Positions 1-6,975 of a stretch of DNA of 64,000 nt are shown here, piece by piece. The stretch covers positions 183,079 through 247,078 of the forward strand of contig NZ_LT891968.1 of the NCBI RefSeq assembly GCF_900186505.1, written 5' to 3'. Both the position numbers and the translations under genes were made by a program. The first letter of the stretch is position 1, and every line of letters starts with the position of its first letter. The notes beneath the pieces were generated by a model, which was not told the DNA's origin, did not search any database, and saw only the letters and a program-made list of their open reading frames with translations. This DNA is from Enorma phocaeensis. Its GTDB lineage: Bacteria; Actinomycetota; Coriobacteriia; Coriobacteriales; Coriobacteriaceae.

Positions 1-1454
1 CGCACCTGCGCCGCGGATTTATTAACCGCCTGGATGGTCCCGGGCCCGGCGACGCACCCGCCCGGGCACGCCATGCCCTCGAGCAGGTAGCCGTTGTACT
101 TGCCCTTCACGGCGTCCTTCATCATCTTGCGGCAGTTCTCGAGGCCCTGGGCGGACTCCACCTTGACCTCGAGATCGGGGTGGTCCTTGTGGATGGCGTC
201 GACCACGGCTTGGGCCACGCCGCCCGCTACGGCGAAACCGCGACCGGAAGCGCTCGCCACATCGAAATCAGATGCACCGTCGCCCGCGAGCTTGGTGTAT
301 TCGATATCCTTAGCCTCCATCATGCCCGCCATCTCCTCGAAGGTGAGCACGAAGTCGACCTCGCTCTTAACACTGCGCCGCATGGCCTCGAGTTTCTTTG
401 CCGCGCACGGCCCCACAAAGACGATCTTGGCGTTGGGATGCTGTTCGCGAATCAGGCGCGCCGTGAGCACCATGGGCGTGAGCGCCATCGAGATGCAGTC
501 CGCATGCTCGGGGAATTCCTTCTTAGCCATGACCGACCACGCCGGGCAGCAGCTCGTGCCCATGAACGGGATCTTCTCGGGCACCTCGTCTAGGAAGTAG
601 CCAGCTTCTTGCACCGTGCAAAGGTCGGCGCCGATGGCGACCTCCTCCATGCCCGCGAACCCGAGCGTCTTGAAGGCCTCGCGCAGCTTGTCAACGTTGC
701 CGCGGCCGCCAAACTGACCCACGAACGAAGGCGCCACCGCGGCGATGACCTCTTCACCGGCACGGATCGCCTGGATGATCTGGAAGATCTGGCTCTTGTC
801 GGCGATAGCGCCAAACGGGCAGTTCACGAGGCACTGACCGCAGGACACGCACTTGTCGTAATCAATGACGGCGCGGCCCTGCTCGTCGGAGCCAATCGCA
901 TTCATGCCGCATGCGGCCGCGCACGGGCGCTCGCGGTGGATGATCGCCGTGTACGGGCACACCTGCAAGCAGCGGCCGCACTTGATGCACTTCTCTTGGT
1001 CGATGTACGCCTTCTTATCCTTGAACGTGATGGCACCCTTAGGGCAGACCTCGCGGCAGGGATGCGCAAGGCACCCCTGGCAGAGGTTCGACACCACGTA
1101 GGACTCCTCGGCGCAGGCGTTGCAGGCGAAGTTGATGATGTTGATGAGCGGCGGCTCGTAGTAGGTCTCGGGCTTAGCTGCCTCCTCGGCACCCTCCGAG
1201 ATCATCGGCGGGCGATCACCGCCCTGCAAGGGTAGGCCCATGGCGAGGCGAATGCGTTCACCAACCACGGCGCGCTCGAGGAACACGCTCTCGCGATACG
1301 TCGCGACGTCGCCAGAGATGATCTCATACGGCAGGTCGTCGAGCTCGTCGAGAATGCCATCGTCATCCTCGTAGGCAATGCGAGCGACCTCGCGAAATAC
1401 GGTACGGCGAATCTTTGCGAGGTTGGTGTAGACCCCGCGCATAGCCTCTGCCAT
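1..1454 (-). CDS. [FeFe]-hydrogenase, monomeric, group B-like (C-terminus beyond window)
   Basis: About 484 residues are visible; the gene starts at ATG 1454 behind a GAGGGG ribosome site and runs off the left edge. The N-terminal third carries Cys-rich Fe-S motifs, an unusual CNACAEE...CQGC set and then two ferredoxin-type clusters (CIKCGRCLQVCP and CVSCGQCLVNCP). The catalytic H-cluster domain follows with TSCCPAW, GPCAAKK and EGMACPGGC, the three signature loops that supply the cysteines holding the active-site cluster. The GPC rather than MPC second loop is the form I know from group B enzymes. The enzyme interconverts protons and H2 using reduced ferredoxin in the cytoplasm. Only the extreme C-terminus is missing. 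No maturase genes lie in the window. The family is certain; the group B assignment rests on motif memory. Confidence 0.93.
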   Translation of the reverse strand, partial: MAEAMRGVYTNLAKIRRTVFREVARIAYEDDDGILDELDDLPYEIISGDVATYRESVFLERAVVGERIRLAMGLPLQGGDRPPMISEGAEEAAKPETYYEPPLINIINFACNACAEESYVVSNLCQGCLAHPCREVCPKGAITFKDKKAYIDQEKCIKCGRCLQVCPYTAIIHRERPCAAACGMNAIGSDEQGRAVIDYDKCVSCGQCLVNCPFGAIADKSQIFQIIQAIRAGEEVIAAVAPSFVGQFGGRGNVDKLREAFKTLGFAGMEEVAIGADLCTVQEAGYFLDEVPEKIPFMGTSCCPAWSVMAKKEFPEHADCISMALTPMVLTARLIREQHPNAKIVFVGPCAAKKLEAMRRSVKSEVDFVLTFEEMAGMMEAKDIEYTKLAGDGASDFDVASASGRGFAVAGGVAQAVVDAIHKDHPDLEVKVESAQGLENCRKMMKDAVKGKYNGYLLEGMACPGGCVAGPGTIQAVNKSAAQV

Positions 1455-1853
1455 GTTTTCTCCCCTCGCTGGGACGGTCCGGGCATACAGCCGGCGCGCT
1501 GCATGCCCGGACCCACCTCGAATTTGCACTTAAAGTATAAAGGGCGTTTGGCGCTCAGCGGACGATACAACGACCGGAATTTCGCTCATGGGCTGTTCTG
1601 CTGCTGTTCTCCGTACCAATGGCAGGCTGGGTCTGCGCAATTGATGGGTGCCGCGTTCGAGAATCATCGGCTGGAACCCCGGGAAGACGGCATTGCCAAA
1701 CTCGTGGCAGATACCTTTTTCCGGAAGTGAGTGACTATATTGGAATCGTGGAAGTAGATCGACATTTTCATTTATAAAGACGCAGGTCATGGCTTCGAGA
1801 TATTCCGGCTACTCGGACGATCCGGGAAAAACCACTCACAACTGGAATTTTTG
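1455..1853. other. Gene-free stretch upstream of the hydrogenase
   Basis: I see no supportable gene on either strand. The stretch should hold the hydrogenase promoter (reading leftward) and the 3' end of the fruK remnant (also reading leftward). No clear -35/-10 pair or known operator could be assigned. Confidence 0.4.
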
Positions 1854-2322
1854 TTACGGCATATGCTCCAAAAGCCCCTCTACTGCAGGCCGCGTAGCGA
1901 GCTCCATGGAGAACGCGCTCGCAGACCCCGAGCAGACGCCCATGCGAAAGCCTGCTCGTAGCAGCCGTCGCTCTCCATAAACCCTGCCATGAAGCCAACC
2001 GCTGCACTCATAGACATCACCGGGAAGCTCACTCGGCACGCTATCGGAAATGATAAGGGTGTCCCCGCCTTGAGAGCATCGAGCCGCTGGTAGAGCGCCT
2101 CGACATCCGTAGCAGTGATCGCAGGGCCCATGCCGTCGACCTCGGTCTCCACCCCGTCTGCGTTAATCTTGAAGTTGATGCAACTCATGCCCCCGGCAAC
2201 ATGGATGAAATCGACGGTAACGCCCACGGCCTGCAGGCGCCGCGCGATATCGTCACCGGTAAAGCCGGCCAGAAATCCGAGCACTCAGGTCTAATTCCCC
2301 AGGTTGCTGAGCACGATGGAAA
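1854..2322 (-). pseudogene. fruK: fruK (1-phosphofructokinase) remnant, frameshifted and internally deleted
   Basis: Pieces of a PfkB-family 1-phosphofructokinase can be read in order but in different frames. From about 2320 leftward come SIVLSNLG, then two in-frame stops, then LGFLAGFTGDDIARRL and ETEVDGMGPAIT. A one-base deletion (GCGGGGACACC) shifts the frame into DTLIISDSVPSELPGD. A large internal deletion then joins to AAVGFMAGFMESDG, and a second one-base loss (GCTTTCGC) shifts into RMGVCSGSASAFS, ending at TAA 1854. The catalytic GAGD region is missing, and only about 150 of about 310 expected residues remain. The gene cannot make an active enzyme. Upstream of 2322 the N-terminus is no longer recognisable. 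Confidence 0.85.
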
Positions 2323-2381
2323 GAGAGCACGGCACTGTCAACTCTCGGCGATTCCGCCACAATCATCCAGAATCGTTCGCC

Positions 2382-2423
2382 ATCGGTCAGATGTAGAATA
2401 CGACCGATTGGAATACGACCGAT
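2382..2423. promoter_or_regulatory. Operator-like repeats upstream of the cyclase-azlCD operon
   Basis: ATCGGTC (2382-2388) is inverted relative to GACCGAT at 2402-2408, which recurs at 2417-2423. The latter two lie in a 13-bp direct repeat, GAATACGACCGAT (2396-2408 and 2411-2423), with a 15-bp period. A TATGAT at 2503-2508 could be the -10 of the downstream operon. The layout suggests a repressor or activator site, but no matching regulator is in the window. Confidence 0.35.
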
Positions 2424-2582
2424 ATCGCTTATTATCATCCAGCAGTGTGTTTCCGGAGGCAAACGGCAGGCGCAGCCGCCCCAGCAGCACGCGCCCTCTT
2501 GGTATGATGAAACGAATATGCGGGCGGCGTCTGCGAGAGCCATCGGAATAGTCCCCGCACCAGCACGGACAAGGAGGTCACC

Positions 2583-3335
2583 ATGAGCCTGTGGAACGAA
2601 CTCGAGCACCTGAAGAACTGCACGTGGGTCGAACTCTCCCATCCCCTCACCAACGAGAGCCCTTACTGGGCAGGCATTCCCGCCGGCTCGGTCGACCTAT
2701 GCCGCACCGTGTTCGACTACGACGAGGAGATGCTCTCCTGCCGCATCCACACCTATAAGTTCCCCGGGCAGTTCGGCACGCACGTCGACTTCCCCAACCA
2801 CTTCACGCCGGGCAAGGTCGGCGCCGAAGCGTATGGCACCGATTACATGGCCATGCCGCTCTGCGTGATCGACCTCACGCCCAAAATCGCCGCAGAGGGC
2901 CCCGACACCGCCATCACAGTGGCCGATATCGAGGCTTGGGAGGCCGAAAACGGTCGCATTCCCGAGGGAGCTTTCGTGGCGCTGCGTACCGACTGGTCGC
3001 ACCGCTGGCCCGATAACGACGCCCTCAACAACTTCGATGAAGAAGGCGGGGAGCACTGCCCCGGCTGGTCGATGGAAGCCGTTCAATTCCTTTACGAGCA
3101 GCGCGGCATCAAGATGAACGGCCACGAGACCTTCGACACCGACGCGTCCTTCCTTGCCGCCGAAGCCGATGACCTCGCATGCGAACGCTGGATCTTGGAC
3201 CACGGCCACCTGCAGGTAGAAGTCATGGCCAACCTCGACAAGGTGCCGGCAACCGGTGCCATCATCTTCGTGAGCTGGCCTCGCATCGAAGGCGCAACGG
3301 GTCTTCCCGCGCGCGTCGTCGCCGTGTTCGAATAG
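2583..3335 (+). CDS. Cyclase family protein (kynurenine formamidase-like metal hydrolase)
   Basis: A 250-aa protein starting at ATG 2583 behind AAGGAGG. It has the PF04199 cyclase/formamidase layout: an N-terminal VELSHPLTNESPYW, the metal-site segment GQFGTHVDFPNHF around residue 60, and a C-terminal I-E-G-ATGLPARV. Family members hydrolyse amide or ring bonds using a divalent metal. The usual first His of HxGTHxDxPxH is Gln here, a substitution that may mark a subfamily. The stop at 3333-3335 is directly followed by azlC in the same reading phase, so the three genes form an operon. Pairing with an AzlCD exporter suggests a role in amino-acid-derived metabolites, which is inference. Substrate is unknown. 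Confidence 0.85.
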   Translation: MSLWNELEHLKNCTWVELSHPLTNESPYWAGIPAGSVDLCRTVFDYDEEMLSCRIHTYKFPGQFGTHVDFPNHFTPGKVGAEAYGTDYMAMPLCVIDLTPKIAAEGPDTAITVADIEAWEAENGRIPEGAFVALRTDWSHRWPDNDALNNFDEEGGEHCPGWSMEAVQFLYEQRGIKMNGHETFDTDASFLAAEADDLACERWILDHGHLQVEVMANLDKVPATGAIIFVSWPRIEGATGLPARVVAVFE

Positions 3336-3347
3336 GGGTGCATCGTC

Positions 3348-4280
3348 CTGACCGACCAGTCGTCCGCACAAGCCCCAGATAGCACCGCCGAACACGCGCC
3401 GGCGGGTGCGCCCGCGCAGCCAGCCCCCGGTAGCTCCGCGGCGCCCACCGCCGGCGTCCACGCCTCGATCAGCACGTCGGCTGGTACGCGCCTCACCGCC
3501 CTCAAAGCAGCGTTCCCCCTCACCATACCCATTCTCGCAGGGTTCCTGTTCTTGGGCATCACCTGTGGAATCTACGCCACCACACTTGGCCTCCCTTGGT
3601 GGATACCCCCGCTTATGGCGTGCCTGATCTTCGCCGGCTCGGCGGAGTTCGTCGTCGCATCCATGCTTACGGCCCCCTTCAACCCCGTGCAGGTGTTCCT
3701 CACGGTCTTCATCATCAACGCCCGGCACCTCTTCTACGGCCTCTCCATGCTTGAGCGCTTCCGAGACCAAGGGCGAAAGCGCCCGTACCTCATCTTTGCC
3801 ATGTGCGACGAGTCGTTCTCGATCAATTTCTCCGCACAGGCCCCCTCCGGCGTGGATGAGGGCTGGTTCATGACCTTCGTGAGCTTGCTCAACCAGTTGT
3901 ACTGGGTAGTCGGGTGCACCCTGGGAAGCCTCTTCGGCAGCGCGCTCGCGCTCCAGGTAGAGGGGGTATCCTTCGCCATGACAGCGCTCTTCACCGTTAT
4001 CCTCCTTGATCAATGGCTCAAGGAACCCGTTCCAGCGAGCGAGATCATCGGCATCGTTGCGGCATTCGCAGCGCTTCTGCTGTTTGGACCCGACATGTTC
4101 ATGATCCCTGCAATGCTGCTCATCCTCGCAGCGGTCACCCTCGTGCGCAGTCGGCTCGAACCCGTGCTCGACGCTGCCGATGATGCCGGAGGCGAGCACG
4201 AAGATGCATGTGCTGGCACCGCGAACCCCGCCAACTACGGAAACGATACCGAAGCGCATGCGGGGGGCGATGCTCAATGA
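3348..4280 (+). CDS. azlC: AzlC family branched-chain amino acid exporter, large subunit
   Basis: A polytopic membrane protein with AzlC hallmarks: AFPLTIPILAGFLFLGITCG, GSAEFVV and NARHLFYGLS, then several hydrophobic helices and a hydrophilic Ala/Glu/His-rich tail. The family core clearly starts upstream of the first in-frame ATG (3552), yet no ATG, GTG or TTG exists in frame between the preceding stop (3335) and the conserved TM1. CTG 3348 (LTDQSSAQAP) sits 7 nt after AGGGGTG and is the best start, giving about 310 aa. The first 45 or so residues are low-complexity Ala/Pro/Ser. With AzlD it should export branched-chain amino acids or analogues across the inner membrane. The family is secure; the start is not. 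Confidence 0.88.
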   Translation: MTDQSSAQAPDSTAEHAPAGAPAQPAPGSSAAPTAGVHASISTSAGTRLTALKAAFPLTIPILAGFLFLGITCGIYATTLGLPWWIPPLMACLIFAGSAEFVVASMLTAPFNPVQVFLTVFIINARHLFYGLSMLERFRDQGRKRPYLIFAMCDESFSINFSAQAPSGVDEGWFMTFVSLLNQLYWVVGCTLGSLFGSALALQVEGVSFAMTALFTVILLDQWLKEPVPASEIIGIVAAFAALLLFGPDMFMIPAMLLILAAVTLVRSRLEPVLDAADDAGGEHEDACAGTANPANYGNDTEAHAGGDAQ

Positions 4281-4606
4281 CGACGCTCCAGATGATCGTA
4301 ACCATAGCCGTCGCCGCCGCTGCGACCGTGCTCACCCGCGCGCTGCCGTTTTTCGCCTTTCCCGCCGGTCGCGAGGCTCCGCGCTACATACGCTACCTTG
4401 GACGAGCGCTGCCCGGCGCGGCCTTTGGACTGCTTGTGATCTATTGCCTAAGGGATGTGAGCCTCTTCAGCGGGTCGCACGCGGTGCCTGAGCTCGTGAG
4501 CATCATCGTGACCGGCGCGCTCTACCTATGGCGCCGCAACATGCTGCTCTCGATCTTCGCAGGTACGGGCATCTACATGGTCTTGGTGAATTTCATCTTC
4601 ATCTAA
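4277..4606 (+). CDS. azlD: AzlD family branched-chain amino acid exporter, small subunit
   Basis: A 109-aa protein with about four hydrophobic helices, starting at ATG 4277, which overlaps the azlC stop by ATGA. It carries the family pattern RALPFFAF near residue 22, then RYIRYLGRALPGA and a C-terminal hydrophobic helix ending FIFI. AzlD is the small partner of AzlC in the exporter. The overlap implies translational coupling. An in-frame codon upstream at 4208 would extend it by 23 residues but lies inside azlC and has no ribosome site. Confidence 0.92.
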   Translation: MTTLQMIVTIAVAAAATVLTRALPFFAFPAGREAPRYIRYLGRALPGAAFGLLVIYCLRDVSLFSGSHAVPELVSIIVTGALYLWRRNMLLSIFAGTGIYMVLVNFIFI

Positions 4607-4674
4607 GGCAGGCGCCTGCTGCCAGCGGAACCTGCGGTCAGCGAACCAACCGGTATACAGAGCCGTTTCTCCGC

Positions 4675-4748
4675 TTGCACTCACTTTCGCACGTACCTTT
4701 AGCATTTCCGCAGGATTCCAGAAATAAAAATGTCGAAAGTGAGTGCAA
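4675..4748. repeat. 15-bp perfect inverted repeat with 44-nt spacer between convergent genes
   Basis: TTGCACTCACTTTCG (4675-4689) is exactly inverted at 4734-4748. It lies between the 3' ends of azlD and etfA. A self-complementary GCAGGCGCCTGC sits just upstream near 4610. No T-run follows, so a simple intrinsic terminator is not supported. It could be a bidirectional transcription barrier or a dispersed palindromic repeat. Confidence 0.6.
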
Positions 4749-4765
4749 AACCTGCGTTGCCCCGT

Positions 4766-6169
4766 TTATAAACGCCCCGCGGCCAAGGTAAGCGACGCCC
4801 GCCCTGCTGGAGCTAGCCCTGCTTGTCGATCTTGGGCTTGTACCCGCCCCCCCGAACGAGGGCGACCCCACCCCTTACGCCCAAGCTGGCGAACCAGCTC
4901 GCACGCGAACGCAACGCAGTCGGCAACCACGCGGTACTGCGCCACACCGAAGATCGGGGCAGCCGGATCGTCGTTCACGGCTATGATAGTTTGAGCACCG
5001 CCGATCCCCGCGACATGCTGGATTGCGCCGGAAACGCCAAGGCTGAGCAGGAACTCGGGCGCCACCGAGGCACCCGTCTGCCCCACCTGATGCGCATAGT
5101 CGAGCCAACCGGCCTCCACAAGCGGGCGCGTGCAGCCAAGTTCGGCCCCAAGGAGCTCGGCCAAGCGCTCAGCAAGCGCGAGGTTCTTTTTGCCACCGAT
5201 GCCGCGACCAACCACAACAAGGCGCTTGGCCTGTGTGATCGAAGATCCAGCAGCGGCTTTCTCGCGCTCGATAACCCGCACGCGAGGCACGATGTCGAAA
5301 GCGAGCATGACGTCCTCGATCATGCCTTCGCGCGCGTTGCAACCAGCTGCCGAAGCGCTGCCTGCGCTCGAAGCGCCCTGCTGGGCAAGCCCGGCGAACA
5401 CCCCCGGGCGCACCGTTGCCATCTGAGGGCGATGCGCGGGGCACTCGATCGTTGCCATGAGATTGCCGCCAAAAGCAGGACGCGTCTGTTGGAGAAGGCC
5501 GGTCGCCGGGTCGAGGGCAAGCTCGGTACAGTCTGCCGTGAGACCCGTCTGAAGCCGCACCGCCACGCGGGGAGCGACCTCGCGTCCAAGCGCCGTCGCG
5601 CCCATGAGCACCACCTCTGGCAAGCGCTCGCGCGCGAGGGCCGCGAGCCATGCAGCCATGACCTCGGGGTCTTGGGCGGCAAGACGCTCGTCGCGGCATC
5701 TGAGCACCGCGTCCGCCCCGGCTGCAAGGAGTGTGTCGGCAGGGGTGGGAGCGGGCTGCAGCGCGGAGGAGAGGCCGGGCGTCGCAACGGGTTCGGAAGC
5801 CCCCTCGGCAAGCACGGCAACGACATCGCAACCGCGCTCGCAGGCAAGCTCGCGGGCCTTCGCGACGAGCTCGAGCGTAACTGGCAGCACGCGGCCGAAG
5901 GCATCGCGCTGCGCTACGACCCAGATATCGCGATAGGCGGAGAGCCCTTCCGCTCCAAGCGCATCCTCTCGTGCGCCGTTCCCGGTCACTTCCGGCCTTT
6001 CGATGGCGAGCGCCCCTACCGGGCAGGCATCCACGCAAGATCCGCAGAGCGTGCAAGCTTCGGTTGGATGCGCAAGCCGGTCGCGCACCTCGATTCCACC
6101 AAACGCGCAGGCACGTATGCAGCGTTTGCAGCCTATGCAGCGCTCGGCATCGATCACGAGGCCGCTCAT
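4766..6169 (-). CDS. etfA: Electron transfer flavoprotein alpha subunit with N-terminal ferredoxin domain
   Basis: A 467-aa protein starting at ATG 6169, which overlaps the etfB stop as ATGA. Residues about 10-60 hold two 4Fe-4S motifs (CIGCKRCIRACAF and CTLCGSCVDACPV), the Etf alpha N-domain follows, and the C-terminal FAD-binding domain shows GRGIGGKKNLALAERL and the family signature around GQTGASVAPEFLLSLGV and FGVAQYRVVAD. A ferredoxin-fused EtfA next to a GlcD-type dehydrogenase is the arrangement of the electron-confurcating lactate dehydrogenase of acetogens (LctC). It would pass electrons between the flavin dehydrogenase, NAD and ferredoxin. Two low-complexity Ala/Ser inserts interrupt otherwise conserved parts, and the C-terminal 35 or so residues are non-conserved. 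Confidence 0.93.
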   Translation of the reverse strand: MSGLVIDAERCIGCKRCIRACAFGGIEVRDRLAHPTEACTLCGSCVDACPVGALAIERPEVTGNGAREDALGAEGLSAYRDIWVVAQRDAFGRVLPVTLELVAKARELACERGCDVVAVLAEGASEPVATPGLSSALQPAPTPADTLLAAGADAVLRCRDERLAAQDPEVMAAWLAALARERLPEVVLMGATALGREVAPRVAVRLQTGLTADCTELALDPATGLLQQTRPAFGGNLMATIECPAHRPQMATVRPGVFAGLAQQGASSAGSASAAGCNAREGMIEDVMLAFDIVPRVRVIEREKAAAGSSITQAKRLVVVGRGIGGKKNLALAERLAELLGAELGCTRPLVEAGWLDYAHQVGQTGASVAPEFLLSLGVSGAIQHVAGIGGAQTIIAVNDDPAAPIFGVAQYRVVADCVAFACELVRQLGRKGWGRPRSGGRVQAQDRQAGLAPAGRASLTLAAGRL

Positions 6170-6975
6170 GCGCACGCACCTCCCATCAGCTCGCGCACGC
6201 GGGCGGCCTGTGCCGCCACGTCACCCAAGACGTCCTCGCCTGCGGCTTCGCGTTCGGGCACGAAGGAACGCACCACCTGCGTGGGAGATCCCGCTAGGCC
6301 GATTCGCGCAGAATCCGCCCCGACGCCGTGCGCTCCGAGCACGCGGACCTCGGCATCGCGCGCCGCGAAGACGCCGGCGATGCTCGGCATGCGGGGTTGT
6401 ACGGCGTCCTTTGCGATGGTGAGAACCGCCGGCAACGGCAGCTCAACGCGCTCGATGCCCTGGTCGGTCGCACGCCGCACGACGACGCCGCCGGGCGATG
6501 GCACCTCGACCGAGCGCACGTCGGTCGCGCACGCCATGTCCAGAAGCCCCGCGAGCTCCGGACCTATCTGGGCGGTGTCACCGTCAACCGCCATCTTGCC
6601 GCAGAGCACGAGGTCGGGCGCGGTGCCATCGCAAAGCGCGTGCATCCCGCACGAGAGCGCATAGCTCGTGGCGAGCGTATCCGCTCCAGCGAAGGCACGA
6701 TCAGAGAGCAGCAGGGCGTCGTCTGCGCCCCGCGCAATGCAGTCGCGCAACAGCGACTCGGTCGCAGGAATACCCATGGAAAGCGTGCTTACCCGCGTAG
6801 GCCTTCCCATGTTCGCCCGCGCGTCCTTGATGCGCAGCGCCACCTCGAGCGCCGTCGCGTCGAAGGGGTTCACTACCGCGGCGCCACCGTCGCGGATGAT
6901 GGTATGGGTCACGGGGTCCATTCGCACCTCGGTGCTCCCCGGTACTGCCTTCACGCACACCACGATGTGCATCAT
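6166..6975 (-). CDS. etfB: Electron transfer flavoprotein beta subunit
   Basis: A 269-aa protein. ATG 6975 overlaps the stop of the dehydrogenase gene as ATGA and lies behind GAGGGGGTGAG, so I prefer it to upstream codons. It begins MMHIVVCVKAVPGSTEVRMD, typical of EtfB, and contains NPFDATALEVALRIKD, the nucleotide-binding CGKMAVDGDTAQIGPELA and a C-terminal PRMPSIAGVFAAR segment. EtfB binds the nucleotide cofactor (FAD or NAD in bifurcating types) and forms the heterodimer with EtfA. It is translationally coupled on both sides. Confidence 0.94.
   Translation of the reverse strand: MMHIVVCVKAVPGSTEVRMDPVTHTIIRDGGAAVVNPFDATALEVALRIKDARANMGRPTRVSTLSMGIPATESLLRDCIARGADDALLLSDRAFAGADTLATSYALSCGMHALCDGTAPDLVLCGKMAVDGDTAQIGPELAGLLDMACATDVRSVEVPSPGGVVVRRATDQGIERVELPLPAVLTIAKDAVQPRMPSIAGVFAARDAEVRVLGAHGVGADSARIGLAGSPTQVVRSFVPEREAAGEDVLGDVAAQAARVRELMGGACA

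Noticed and set aside
2697..4277. 526-codon leftward open frame
   Set aside because: Lies antisense to the cyclase and azlC genes, both with clear families; composition is that of a GC-rich shadow.
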